Positions 8,508 through 17,264 are shown, counted from the first letter of the stretch. The stretch is 64,000 bases of DNA from Gp6-AA40 sp036407095 (GCA_036407095.1 DASWZV010000126.1:62001-126000); one strand, 5' to 3'. Program-made: numbers and translations. Notes: generated from the sequence alone by a model not told the origin.

Positions 8508-10294
8508 TACGATCGGAATCGTTCCAGCAGGCTCTCCATCATCGAGGGTCCGGGGCGCTCTGGCGCTTCAATGAAGCGGACACGCTTCATCGCCTCAGCG
8601 CCCCAGAATCGGCCCACGGTGATCAGGAGATCGAGGTCGGGTCGAACCCAGTCGGGCACGATCGTCTTCGCGTCGATCTCCTGCAGCTGCTCGTACGTGA
8701 GTTCGTGGAGACGGATCGGCTGCTTCCGAAACTTCATCATGTGATCCGGCACCGCCGCGCTTTCGATCAGCACGGCGAGCACCCGTTCCCGCCAATCGTG
8801 GGAGAGACGGTCGAGTACCGTCCGAAACCACTTCATGCCGAGGAGCTTTCTGAGCTCAGCTCCGTCGATAGGGATGTTGGATGTGGCGCCGTCGAACGCC
8901 AGCGCCAGCGCCGCTGGATCGGCACGATTGACCGCAACGGCAAATTCCCAGAACGTGCTGAAGGCCAGCACCCGCGGCCTGTCTTGAGCGAGCGGTGGCT
9001 CCGAACGCGACTCGCGGGGCTTGTCCCGAGGGAGCGACTCCGGCGAGTCGAGGGGCTTGTCCAGAGCGAGCGATGCTTCAAGCGAGTCGAGGGACTCGTC
9101 CCGGGCGAGCTGTGCTTCAGGCGAGTCGAGGGGCTCGTCCCCATCGAGCGTCTGATCGACGCCCGAGTCGAGGGACTGCGATGTTTTCGCCGCAACCAGT
9201 GGGGCTTCCTCGACGACAATTGATTCAGGCGGAAGCCGGAGCGAGCTCGCGAACGTGCGGACGCCTCGCTCGAGGCTCCAATCGACGTCGAGCGGCCGGT
9301 GCGTGCCCGTGTACTCGGCAAACAGCGTCGAGACGCCCCATGGTTTCGGCGTGCCCATCGCGCGTGCGTACAACGGACTATAGGGGCTCGTCGCATCGAC
9401 GCCCATCGCCGCGGCAAGCCCTCTCTTGATTTTCGCATCCACGAGATTCGACCAGTTGCCCTGGATGCAGACCAGGGATGTGCCGGCGGGCTTGTTGAAC
9501 GCGTAGTACGTATTGTCGCCGCACCGGCGTACCGCCTGCTCCACCTGTTCATCAGTCGGCTCGCAGCCGTCGGGAGGATCGATCTCCGCGAAACCGATGC
9601 GCAGACGGCCGTCGCCGGCAAACAGGATCGACAGATCGGAGGGATCGACCTGCGACAGATCCCACAGCACGTAAATCAGTCCCCGGAGACCCCGCGCGAT
9701 TGGAAGATTCATGCGCTCCCACACGACCGGCTGCGGCTGCGGATCGTGTTCCGCATATCCGCGATCGTTCAGGATCTCGATCAGCCGGATGCCGGCGGCA
9801 TCGAATTGATCGATCGCGCTCACCGCGTAGTCATAGTGGCGCTTGTCCACTTCGTGACGCTCGAACGACGGCCGGACGAAGATCGGGATGACGAGCTTCT
9901 TCTGCTGACGCGCGATCCGCGCGAGCGGAAACATGGTGCCCGATCCGGTCCCCTTTCCTCCAGTGCCGACGAGGATGATGATCGAATAACGGGCGAACAG
10001 CGCCTCGACCTCGCTGCGTGATTCGTTCAGCGCCTCCAGCGCCACCGTCGGGTCATGCCGCGCTCCCAGACGGCCCGTGGTCTGGGCCCCGATGAGGAAC
10101 CGCTCTTCTCGAGGCAGATCGGACAGCGCAAACTCGTTCGTATCCAGAAATCGAGTCGCGACGGCGCGTTTGAGTCGTTCGGCGTACCTGGCATCGGTCT
10201 TGTGCGCCACGGCGACATCGCGCCGGAACGCTGCCTTCACAGATCGCAGAATGTTTCCACCACCGCCGCCCGCGCTCAAAAGGAGGATATGCAT
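8507..10294 (-). CDS. Divergent FtsZ/tubulin-like GTPase
   Basis: Protein of 595 residues starting at ATG 10294. The FtsZ fold is recognisable in order: glycine-rich T1 loop SAGGGGGN (7-14), tubulin signature GTGGKGTGSG (110-119), a VRPSFE block (140-145) like the VTKPFxxE of FtsZ, NDR (176-178), and QVDPSDL (215-221), which matches the FtsZ T7 loop and keeps both catalytic aspartates (D217, D220). Residues 371-440 are a repetitive acidic linker. Residues 441-595 form a unique C-terminal domain I do not recognise. It is longer than canonical FtsZ (about 380-400), and no cell-division genes are near. Its start overlaps the upstream membrane-protein gene by 19 bp, so the two are probably translated together. 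Confidence 0.8.
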   Translation of the reverse strand: MHILLLSAGGGGGNILRSVKAAFRRDVAVAHKTDARYAERLKRAVATRFLDTNEFALSDLPREERFLIGAQTTGRLGARHDPTVALEALNESRSEVEALFARYSIIILVGTGGKGTGSGTMFPLARIARQQKKLVIPIFVRPSFERHEVDKRHYDYAVSAIDQFDAAGIRLIEILNDRGYAEHDPQPQPVVWERMNLPIARGLRGLIYVLWDLSQVDPSDLSILFAGDGRLRIGFAEIDPPDGCEPTDEQVEQAVRRCGDNTYYAFNKPAGTSLVCIQGNWSNLVDAKIKRGLAAAMGVDATSPYSPLYARAMGTPKPWGVSTLFAEYTGTHRPLDVDWSLERGVRTFASSLRLPPESIVVEEAPLVAAKTSQSLDSGVDQTLDGDEPLDSPEAQLARDESLDSLEASLALDKPLDSPESLPRDKPRESRSEPPLAQDRPRVLAFSTFWEFAVAVNRADPAALALAFDGATSNIPIDGAELRKLLGMKWFRTVLDRLSHDWRERVLAVLIESAAVPDHMMKFRKQPIRLHELTYEQLQEIDAKTIVPDWVRPDLDLLITVGRFWGAEAMKRVRFIEAPERPGPSMMESLLERFRS

Positions 10295-11286
10295 GTGACA
10301 CCTGCTTGCTCCTGCCGCGCCGAAGCGCCGAGGGCGCGAAGGCGGTTGGGACCGACCGGTCCGCCTTCCCGAACGCTGCGGCGAACCTGAAATTGAAACG
10401 GCACCACAACCCATCCGGCGTGCGTCGAGAGCGGACCGCACACGAACGATTCGTCGCCAAGCAGCTGCACTATCCGCGCGACGTCGTATTCGACGTTCTT
10501 CTTGTGGTCCGAGAGGTTTGGATACCGTCTTCCCTTGCCCGGTGCGAGAAGGATGTCGAATCGTCCCCGGCCTGCGCTGCATCGAAGCCGCGATCGCAGA
10601 GGACGCTCGCCACCATGGTACCGAACCAGCGGCCGTTGGAATTCATGAACGAATCGCTCGGCAAAGAGGCGCATGACGAACGAAATCGTCTTTCGTCGAC
10701 CGAGATAGCCGTCGAGGATGCGCCAGCCAAACCACGGCAGAACCATCGCCGCGCCGAGCCAGACCACTACGAGATTGAAGCTCCCGACGATGCTCAGGGA
10801 GTCGGACCCGCCAGGCCCCGGGCTGGCGCCGGCGGCTTTGGATGAATCGGCCGTCGCGAGTGCATTTGGCGTTGCGAGGCCGTCGCGATCTCCCTGTGCT
10901 TTGGCAGCTTCGGACGCGTCGAGGGCGTCGGTGCCCTTGAACCGATTGACGGTGGACGATGTCCGATCGAGGGCCGACTTGAAGACGCAGGCTCGCCACC
11001 CGGCACGGATACGGTCGTACTGCGATTTGGGAATGAACTTGGACGAGGGGTTCATGATCTGGAACCACGCCTTGTACGTGTTCCGGGCGTCGCCGGTGAT
11101 GCGGCGTGCGACTTGGTCCGCGGATTCGCCACGCTGAATCGCATGGCAGACGAACGACTCCGCGAGGGCGGTTGCCGGTGCTGCCGTCAGCATCAGGACA
11201 ATCGGCAGCGCACATCGAGCGAGGCACACGACCACCCACTTGGCCGTGCGCGGTGAGGGCATGAGTGCCCGCAAGCCACACCTCAT
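10276..11286 (-). CDS. Membrane protein with LysM-like exported domain, partner of the FtsZ-like GTPase
   Basis: Start is uncertain: ATGs at 11286 and 11262 both give a signal peptide or anchor (CALPIVLMLTAAPATALA). After it comes a LysM-like region (FVCHAIQRGESADQVARRI ... NPSSKFIPKSQYDRIRAGWRACV) with two cysteines that could form a disulfide. A low-complexity Ala/Asp/Ser stretch, one strong membrane helix (NLVVVWLGAAMVLPWFGW) and a basic soluble C-terminal domain of about 130 residues follow. The LysM-like part would contact peptidoglycan and the C-terminal part would lie in the cytoplasm (inference). It is upstream of the FtsZ-like gene and overlaps it by 19 bp, which suggests a membrane anchor for that GTPase. 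No known full-length family is recognised. Confidence 0.7.
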   Translation of the reverse strand: MRCGLRALMPSPRTAKWVVVCLARCALPIVLMLTAAPATALAESFVCHAIQRGESADQVARRITGDARNTYKAWFQIMNPSSKFIPKSQYDRIRAGWRACVFKSALDRTSSTVNRFKGTDALDASEAAKAQGDRDGLATPNALATADSSKAAGASPGPGGSDSLSIVGSFNLVVVWLGAAMVLPWFGWRILDGYLGRRKTISFVMRLFAERFVHEFQRPLVRYHGGERPLRSRLRCSAGRGRFDILLAPGKGRRYPNLSDHKKNVEYDVARIVQLLGDESFVCGPLSTHAGWVVVPFQFQVRRSVREGGPVGPNRLRALGASARQEQAGVTCISSF

Positions 11287-11764
11287 CCGTCGTGACCCCA
11301 TAGCGAGGGTGGTGGGCCGCAACTCAAGCAATGTGCCAGAGCGGACTTCTCATAAACTTGGTCATTTGGCAGAGTGTTCCGAACGCAGGTGTGGCAATTT
11401 GTGGGCAGCTGTGTAATGCGCGGGGGTCGTTCGCTTACTATCACTCCGCTGGGACGAGCGCGATCGGGAGCTGCGTTGTCCCCGGGGGCGAATGGTCGCG
11501 GGGTCTCGCCCTCGGGCCGAACATCAGGACCGAGACACCGCGCATCCGCCGTGGCGGCGAACAGACGTCTCCAAAGACCTGCGTCGATCTGACGTCGATA
11601 GTAGACTCCCTTGTCGCGGCGACTTGGAACCATCATGGTCACCCGAAGGACAGGAGCGTCCGGCTCACAGCAATGGCCGCCCATCGCAGCAAGCGCGTGC
11701 AACGATACCACCGGGCGCCCTTCGGCACCCCACATACATTGCATACGACCAATCGAGGCTCGAG
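11287..11764. other. Non-coding gap of 478 bp
   Basis: Divergent intergenic region between the LysM-like/FtsZ-like operon (minus) and the VOC gene (plus). Both strands have open frames, but their translations lack any domain pattern and have skewed Arg/Pro/Ser content. It probably holds the promoters of both flanking units. I see no clear hairpin or repeat. Confidence 0.5.
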
Positions 11765-12172
11765 ATGTCTCCAGTGACGATCCGGAACGCCGCGCAGATT
11801 ACTGGAATCGCCCCACAGTTTCTCGTCGACGACCTCGATCGAGCGATTACGTACTATCGAGACAGACTCGGCTTCGAGCTCGATTTCACCTATGAATCGT
11901 TCTATGCGAGCGTCAGCCGTAACGGATTCGCGATCCACCTCAAGCATGCGGAGAAGGTGGCCGCTGACCGGGCGAACCGGAAACAGCATGAGCATCTGGA
12001 CGCCTACATTGGGGTGTCGGGCATCCGAGACTTGTTCGCCGAGCTGCGGACACGCGGCGCTGATGTGACCAGGCCGCTCGAAGAACGACCCTGGGACTGC
12101 CTCGATTTCTACGTCGAGGACGTTGACGGCTACATTCTCTGTTTCAGCGAACAGACCGCGCGACGCCCTTAG
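11765..12172 (+). CDS. VOC-family (glyoxalase/bleomycin-resistance-like) protein
   Basis: ATG 11765 gives a 135-residue single-module VOC protein. The pattern is typical: APQFLVDDLDRAITYYRDRLGF at the first strand-helix unit, FAIHLKH in the middle, and LEERPWDCLDFYVEDVDGYILCFSE at the end, where the last glutamate would be a metal ligand. Members bind small molecules or act as dioxygenases or resistance proteins; the substrate cannot be read from sequence. The frame is open upstream, but that part has no VOC character. Confidence 0.85.
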   Translation: MSPVTIRNAAQITGIAPQFLVDDLDRAITYYRDRLGFELDFTYESFYASVSRNGFAIHLKHAEKVAADRANRKQHEHLDAYIGVSGIRDLFAELRTRGADVTRPLEERPWDCLDFYVEDVDGYILCFSEQTARRP

Positions 12173-12184
12173 AGGAATGCGAGA

Positions 12185-12586
12185 TCAGGCAGCCGGCGCC
12201 TTCGAGACCTCCGGTGAGGGGTCCCGAAGCGCGTACAGGAGAAACAGGATTACTCCGATCCTCGCGAGTGCGGACGGCAACTGTGCAGTCCAGGGTCGCG
12301 CATCTGCGAATAGATACGAAGACACGTCGAGTGCAAGCCCGCCACCGACGACGACAATGCTGCCCGTGAGGCCGGCTCGATGCCGGCGCCACAGCTGAAG
12401 GCACGCGAGTGGTCCCACTGTCAGTGCAACTGCCCAGTAGCCGGCGAGCAGATAACCAGGAGCGCCGGTCACGAGCACGAGGTCGATCAGTTCGTCGTCC
12501 CCCAGCCGCCATACGTAGAACGCCGCGTCAATGACGTAGGTCGCGACGATTACTATCGGCAACATGCTGCGAACAGTGGGAATCAT
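12185..12586 (-). CDS. Small hypothetical membrane protein
   Basis: Protein of 133 residues with four hydrophobic segments: SMLPIVIVATYVIDAAFYVW, LIDLVLVTGAPGYLLAGYWAV with ALTVGPLACLQLW, GSIVVVGGGLALDVSSYLF and ARIGVILFLLYAL. The C-terminus is a short polar tail. No family is recognised. It ends 12 bp from the convergent VOC gene. A similar small membrane protein of the same length class is at 15596-15994, but I see no close sequence match between them. Confidence 0.6.
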   Translation of the reverse strand: MIPTVRSMLPIVIVATYVIDAAFYVWRLGDDELIDLVLVTGAPGYLLAGYWAVALTVGPLACLQLWRRHRAGLTGSIVVVGGGLALDVSSYLFADARPWTAQLPSALARIGVILFLLYALRDPSPEVSKAPAA

Positions 12587-12723
12587 GGGCCGATTACACG
12601 CATGCGCGACTCACGCCCACGGAACGATCGGGGCACGCGCGCAGCAGCGACAGGATCGCACAGGTCAGTTCTTGCCGCGTTCATTCACGTGTGCCGTTCT
12701 GCTCCGTTTTTCACGGAATGACT

Positions 12724-13398
12724 TCAGCGATCCGACTCGTGACCGGGCTGCACACCCACACGGAGTCGTGACGGCTCTCTGAGCGCACCAATCGCCGCCG
12801 CAAACGCGTCGCGATGCTCCGCCGTCCACGGTGGCTTCAGTGTTTGCTTGAGACCGTTCAGAAACCGCTCGACTTCACGTGTGCTCACCTTCAACGCATC
12901 GGCAGCTTTCGCCACTTCCTCCCCGCGATGGTGAAACACGACGTCCAAGTCACGCTGACGAGCGGCCGCACAGATCGCCGAGTGATAGAGCATGCCATCT
13001 GCCCGACATAACACGTGATAGGAAGCGTGAACCTCGAAGACTGTCGCTGGCAGTTGCGCGAGCGGCGGTTCCCGGATGGTGAGCGAAGATACTCGATAGT
13101 AAGGCCACAAATCAGCCGACAGACGATCGAACGCCAGAGCCGTACACGCGGCGATCGACTTCTTCACCTGACGCAGCAGCTGCTCGGCCTCGGAGTCGCT
13201 GAGAGCTTGCGTCCCGTGCTCATAGGGCTGACTCGGCATGCTCTTCTCGATCAGCGGCACACGGCGTCGATCGACGACAGCCGGTTCGCCATTCACAGCG
13301 GCCGCGGAGACGAGGATCGCCCAGCCGCTATGGTCTGCGACGGCGACTACTGCAGGCCGTGCCTTTGATGCCCTTCGATCGGAAGAAGCGTGTTTCAA
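12724..13398 (-). CDS. Conserved-looking hypothetical protein
   Basis: The frame is open to 13566, but the credible protein begins near KARPAVVAVADHSGWAILVS. TTG 13398 is taken as start because it lies just upstream and leaves room for the divergent DinB promoter. ATG 13497 is an alternative. The product (about 224 residues) reads as soluble alpha/beta, with an early VVAVADHSGWAILVSAAA strand, a HxxGTQALSDSEAEQLL helix and a helical C-terminus. I do not recognise a catalytic motif or a named family, so no function is given. The gene is divergent from DinB. Confidence 0.6.
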   Translation of the reverse strand: MKHASSDRRASKARPAVVAVADHSGWAILVSAAAVNGEPAVVDRRRVPLIEKSMPSQPYEHGTQALSDSEAEQLLRQVKKSIAACTALAFDRLSADLWPYYRVSSLTIREPPLAQLPATVFEVHASYHVLCRADGMLYHSAICAAARQRDLDVVFHHRGEEVAKAADALKVSTREVERFLNGLKQTLKPPWTAEHRDAFAAAIGALREPSRLRVGVQPGHESDR

Positions 13399-13446
13399 GA
13401 CGACATTCGAGGCGTTCGATCGGTGTGGCTCGCCACCTCGGTTAGG

Positions 13447-13962
13447 ATGCCGCGCATGCTGGAGATGCTCCGCGATCTGGTCGCTCACAAAGGACATGCG
13501 AACGCTGCGCTGCTGACGGCCATCCGTCAGAACGGCGCCGCTGCATCTGATCCCGAGCTGTTGCACCTACTCCATCACATTCTGCTCGCAAATCGCTTCT
13601 GGCTGCTCACTGTTCTTGGGCAACCGTTCGTTCTCGACGACGAGGCTCGCCCCTCCCCCTCGTTCGATGCACTGGTCCAGCGTTACAGCAGCACTCAGGC
13701 GCGGGAGGCAGAATGGCTCGAGACCGCCAGCGAGGGCGGTCTCGCATGGATCCTGGAAGACGCGCGCATTCCGGGTGGCAAGTGTTCCGTGTCGCAAGCC
13801 TTGATGCAGGTGTGCATGCACTCACACGGCCATCGGGCTCAGTGTGCGAAGCTGCTTCGGCGGCACGGCGGCCTGCCACCGGCGACCGATTTCATTCTGT
13901 GGCTGGCGAGTCGACCACGTCCCGAGTGGCCCGGGGCTTCCGGCGGACATCCGACGTCGTGA
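13447..13962 (+). CDS. DinB-family protein
   Basis: About 171 residues from ATG 13447; ATG 13456 (MLEML...) is an equally possible start. The four-helix DinB pattern is visible: LLHHILLANRFWLLTVLG in helix 2 and SVSQALMQVCMHSHGHRAQ in helix 3, supplying the three metal-binding histidines (one in LHHILL, two in HSHGH). DinB/YfiT-type proteins are metal-dependent, often thiol-linked transferases, or damage-inducible proteins. The exact reaction is not readable. Confidence 0.85.
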   Translation: MPRMLEMLRDLVAHKGHANAALLTAIRQNGAAASDPELLHLLHHILLANRFWLLTVLGQPFVLDDEARPSPSFDALVQRYSSTQAREAEWLETASEGGLAWILEDARIPGGKCSVSQALMQVCMHSHGHRAQCAKLLRRHGGLPPATDFILWLASRPRPEWPGASGGHPTS

Positions 13963-14088
13963 GACACGTCGTCAAGAGGCAGGCGTGATCACGTTCAATC
14001 AGTGCCTCGACGTCTGCCCAGCGCCCGCGTCTCCGGTCACGGCGGCTGATGCTTCCACCAGCCGCCGTCGGCCGTCGTCTCAGGCTGC

Positions 14089-14394
14089 TCAGGAAATCGC
14101 GGGACCGTCCGATTCAGCAGGCAGTAGCGACGGTTCGATTGATGTCATCTCGACCGGCGCTGGTGTTTCGGGCGCTGCAGGAACGACCGTCACGCGAGGC
14201 TGACGCTTCGCGACTCGCTTTGCCGCTGGCTTCCGACGCTTCTTCGGCGCGGCCGCTTTCCGCCCGGCAGCGCGCCGTGTGCCTTTCGCCGCCGTCTTCT
14301 TGCTTGCGGCTCGGCGCTTCCCAACCATGGTCGCTTTTTTCGCAGCGACCTTCCGCTTCTTTGTCCGCGCCGCTTTTCTTACCGATTTTGCCAT
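14089..14394 (-). CDS. Histone H1-like Lys/Ala-rich DNA-binding protein
   Basis: Two ATGs are adjacent (14397, 14394). The second is chosen because a GGAGG lies 4 bp upstream of it. The 101-residue product has an N-terminal about 75 residues dominated by Lys, Arg and Ala in AAKK/GKRR/PKKRR-type repeats, and a neutral to acidic Pro/Glu/Ser tail. This is the composition of bacterial histone H1-like proteins (Hc1/AlgP-type tails) that bind DNA without a fixed fold. The role is probably nucleoid compaction, which is inferred from composition. Confidence 0.7.
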   Translation of the reverse strand: MAKSVRKAARTKKRKVAAKKATMVGKRRAASKKTAAKGTRRAAGRKAAAPKKRRKPAAKRVAKRQPRVTVVPAAPETPAPVEMTSIEPSLLPAESDGPAIS

Positions 14395-14611
14395 CATTCC
14401 TCCGTCGTTCTTGTCGGTCCGGTCCGGGTCACGCCTTACCGCTCATCTGCACACGATTGCCGTCTTTGAGGAGCGCCCAACGAGGGTTCACGTTTTCCGA
14501 GTCACATTGCGTCCGGCTCACGTCCGGAGTTGAGGGGCAGCGTCTCGTTCCAGACGAGATTGTGCCACAGCCTTTGCCCGCTTCGATTGAATTGTCGCTG
14601 AACATCGCTGG

Positions 14612-15523
14612 CTAGGCTTCGCGCCTGAAGGTCAGTACGTCTCCTTCTGCCGCGATCGTGAGCGTGTCCCCGGCAATCCAGGCGTCGGCCGCGGACTCCC
14701 CCGGAAACAGGTCGACGTGCAGACGTCCCGCGCCATCGACCGACCAGTGGCCCTCTCTTGGGTTGCCAGGAATGCGGGCAGTCACCCTGCCGTCAGCGAG
14801 GAAGGTCACATTGATCAAACCGTTATTCCAGGTTCCTACGATCGCCTCGTTGAGGGGCCGCGGATCGCGCGCGTCCGGCGGCGGCGCAGACGGAGCTTGC
14901 GCACGCATTGCTTCCCACGCATCGGTGACGCTTGCGATCCTGGCGCGGGCTTCGTTGGCCTCCCGTCGGTTGTGAGACCGTGACAACGCACCGAGCGGGC
15001 CCAGCGCTTCCATGATCGGTTCGTTCGGTAATGGCGGGTTCGCCAGCCGCTCCAGATTGACGATCGTTCGGCTGCGCGGCAGGAAGTAGACACGAACGAT
15101 TCCTGCATCTGGCACCGCCCGGTAGGTCGTGGAACCCACCTTGAACCGACGGTCACCCACTTCGAGAAAGTACGAGGACCGGGTTCTTCCCGGCACACGC
15201 CCTTTTCCGATCGCGCCCTCGATCGAGTCGACACGTCCTCTCCTCAGGTCGCGCGTGACCGCATCGAGGCCGGCGATGGACCGAAGAGCCAGGAACAGGC
15301 CGAGCGCCAGGCAGATGACCGTGAGGATCGCGCGCGTCCCGGCCGGGCCGGTCGCAAAGACGCCGATCAGCCCCGCGCCCGCCAGGAAAAATGCCGCGCT
15401 GCTGAGATTGCTTCGCCGGTTGGATCTCGAAAGCCCGCGGAAGCCCCGGAGCTGCGAGTCGGAGAGTTCGCCGCGGCGGTTCGCGTCGAGCCCGTCGAGC
15501 GGATATGAGGTATTCGAAGGCAT
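14612..15523 (-). CDS. Hypothetical membrane protein with C-terminal lipocalin-like module
   Basis: ATG 15523 is chosen; the upstream frame extension has no character. Of 303 residues, the first 45 are polar (SQLRGFRGLSRSNRR). Two membrane helices follow (SAAFFLAGAGLIGVFATG, AILTVICLALGLFLALRSIAG). A soluble beta-rich domain (GDRRFKVGSTTYRAVPDAGIVRVYFLPRSR) resembles the cytosolic part of small membrane proteins with a KGR-PH-like fold. The last about 80 residues (IVGTWNNGLINVTFLADGRV ... GHWSVDGAGRLHVDL) look like a small secreted-type beta-barrel or lipocalin-like repeat. No specific function can be given. Confidence 0.65.
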   Translation of the reverse strand: MPSNTSYPLDGLDANRRGELSDSQLRGFRGLSRSNRRSNLSSAAFFLAGAGLIGVFATGPAGTRAILTVICLALGLFLALRSIAGLDAVTRDLRRGRVDSIEGAIGKGRVPGRTRSSYFLEVGDRRFKVGSTTYRAVPDAGIVRVYFLPRSRTIVNLERLANPPLPNEPIMEALGPLGALSRSHNRREANEARARIASVTDAWEAMRAQAPSAPPPDARDPRPLNEAIVGTWNNGLINVTFLADGRVTARIPGNPREGHWSVDGAGRLHVDLFPGESAADAWIAGDTLTIAAEGDVLTFRREA

Positions 15524-15595
15524 CGCTTTTCTTCGCTGTAAGCGATTCTCCAACCGAACGGCGGCCGCGTCCAGCCGCATGCTGCACGCCGGAGC

Positions 15596-15994
15596 TCACT
15601 TGGACCAAAGGCGGCCGATCACCAATGACCACGCGACGAACACGCTGACGAGAGAGACCGACGCGAATGCACTTGGCGCAGGGTTCCAGGCACGAACAAT
15701 GTCGTAACGGCGTAAGAGTTCCCACAGACACAGCTGACCGACAGCCACGATTGCCAGGACAGTGCTACTCGCTGTCGTGGTTCGCCAGCGAAGCCCGGCG
15801 ACGATACTCCACAGAATCCCGCTTGCCGCTACCACGAGCTGAATCTGGGCATGGCGAATCATGGCGGGCGTTCCGCTGTGAGACTCAGAGAGACCAACCA
15901 TTGCACCTAAAGCCAGCACTGCTCCTGACGCCCCGATACTGCTCAGAAGCAGTACGACCAGCGTTCGATGGTCAACTCGCAATGGCGCCTCCAT
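15596..15994 (-). CDS. Small four-helix membrane protein
   Basis: Protein of 132 residues, ATG 15994. There are four hydrophobic spans: LVVLLLSSIGASGAVLALGAMV, IQLVVAASGILWSIVAGL, TVLAIVAVGQLCLWELL and FASVSLVSVFVAWSLVIG. No charged pair or motif suggests transport or catalysis. It is 72 bp downstream of the previous minus-strand gene's start, so it may be its upstream operon partner. Confidence 0.6.
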   Translation of the reverse strand: MEAPLRVDHRTLVVLLLSSIGASGAVLALGAMVGLSESHSGTPAMIRHAQIQLVVAASGILWSIVAGLRWRTTTASSTVLAIVAVGQLCLWELLRRYDIVRAWNPAPSAFASVSLVSVFVAWSLVIGRLWSK

Positions 15995-16057
15995 TACCGG
16001 TCAGTGCCTCTGTCGCTCCCTGGTTCGTGATCCGCATCGGGCCAGTGTGTCCCATCG

Positions 16058-16499
16058 TTAACGCAGACCGAGGCGACGCAGCAACATCGTGACGAGTTCA
16101 GACGGCAACGCTGAGAGGTCAAAGGGTTCGCCAACGTCCGTGCGTCCCGCCAATGCTTCTCGTTCCGCCGCGTAGGTACGCACCTCGAACTCCCGTTCAT
16201 CGATCGCACGCGCATCCTGGCGACGCGTGATGCGCCGCAGGTTCTCGTCGGCCGGAAGCGTCAGCAGGAAACCGTGGATCTCCTTGTGATCGTCGAGCGC
16301 GATGAGGCGACGATGGAGATCTGCAAGAGCTGCACGCGATCGCCAAATGTGTTCGATCACGAAATGGCGATAACCGCACTGCCGATGATGTGTGACCCCG
16401 CATCACCGTTGAGCATCACGCAGTGCTCGATGCTTCGGTAAGCGCCTCCGCGAGCGTCGACTTGCCGATTCCGAATTGGCCGTTGAGGACGATGAACAT
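16058..16499 (-). pseudogene. Broken P-loop kinase / AAA-type ATPase gene
   Basis: The gene is split over three frames. ATG 16499 starts a Walker A protein (MFIVLNGQFGIGKSTLAEAL) that stops at 16416. A second frame continues with EHCVMLNGD, then stops near 16357. The third frame carries GYRHFVIEHIWRSRAALADL and continues intact to 16058 (LLTLPADENLRRITRRQ...). The order of motifs is that of small nucleoside-kinase-like P-loop proteins, with P-loop, hydrophobic strand, then an R-rich lid (RRITRRQDARAIDER). The middle also seems shortened. At least two frame changes make a functional product unlikely, unless the assembly has errors. Confidence 0.75.
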
Positions 16500-16537
16500 G
16501 GAGGTCTTCGCGTACGATCGATGTTGCGGAGGCTCGC

Positions 16538-17248
16538 ATGAGCATACACTCAGAGGATCTCGTCAGCCGACGCCAGCGGTACATCGACCGACAGCGCGCG
16601 CTGGCTCAACACGATCCCGCCAAAACGCGCGGCAGTGCAGCCGCTGGCAGCGGTCCCGCCAATCGCCATGGCATGCCGAAACTGCCGATTGGCCAGCACG
16701 AGGTGAAGAACTGGCCGGTGCTCGATCTCGGTGACCTGCCTGAGGTGCCGCACGATCGCTGGACGCTCGAGGTCAGAGGGCTGGTCGACAATCCCGTCAC
16801 TCTCACGTGGGACGCGTTCATGGCGTTACCGCAGGTTGAAGACATCAGCGATTTCCACTGTGTGACCACGTGGAGCCGCTTCGATAACCGGTGGCGTGGC
16901 GTGCGGCTTCGAACCCTAGCGGAATTGGCCGTTCCCCGCGACGAGGCGCATTTCATCGTGTGTACCGGATACGACGTGGCACCCGGCACCGATATTCCGT
17001 ACACCACCAACCTTCCCCTCGCGCGCGCGATCGAAGACGACGTGCTGCTCGTCCACACCTGGGAGGACCGGCCGCTGCCCCGGGAACACGGCGGACCGGT
17101 GCGAGTGATTACGCCGAAGCTGTACGCCTGGAAGGGCGCGAAGTGGATTCGGCAGATCGAATTCACCGCGGAAGATCGACTCGGCTTCTGGGAAGTTCGC
17201 GGGTATTCGAACAGCGCCGAACCGTGGATCAACGATCGCTACTCGTGA
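16538..17248 (+). CDS. Sulfite-oxidase-like molybdopterin-dependent oxidoreductase
   Basis: ATG 16538 follows a CGGAGG site; 236 residues and no signal peptide. The molybdopterin-domain pattern is clear: WTLEVRGLVDNPVTLTWDAFMALPQ, then DFHCVTTWSRFDNRWRGV, where the cysteine of FHCVT is the molybdenum ligand, and LPREHGGPVRVITPKLYAWKGAKWIRQIEF. The length and absence of an Ig-like dimerisation domain or a Tat leader match the short cytoplasmic YuiH-type members. The physiological substrate is unknown. It is followed 16 bp later by a carboxypeptidase-regulatory-like gene. Confidence 0.85.
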   Translation: MSIHSEDLVSRRQRYIDRQRALAQHDPAKTRGSAAAGSGPANRHGMPKLPIGQHEVKNWPVLDLGDLPEVPHDRWTLEVRGLVDNPVTLTWDAFMALPQVEDISDFHCVTTWSRFDNRWRGVRLRTLAELAVPRDEAHFIVCTGYDVAPGTDIPYTTNLPLARAIEDDVLLVHTWEDRPLPREHGGPVRVITPKLYAWKGAKWIRQIEFTAEDRLGFWEVRGYSNSAEPWINDRYS

Positions 17249-17264
17249 TGCGATACTCTGCGTC

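Noticed and set aside
11283..11744. Minus-strand open frame of 153 codons and a plus-strand frame in the same gap
   Set aside because: Neither translation shows any family pattern; both are probably high-G+C chance frames.
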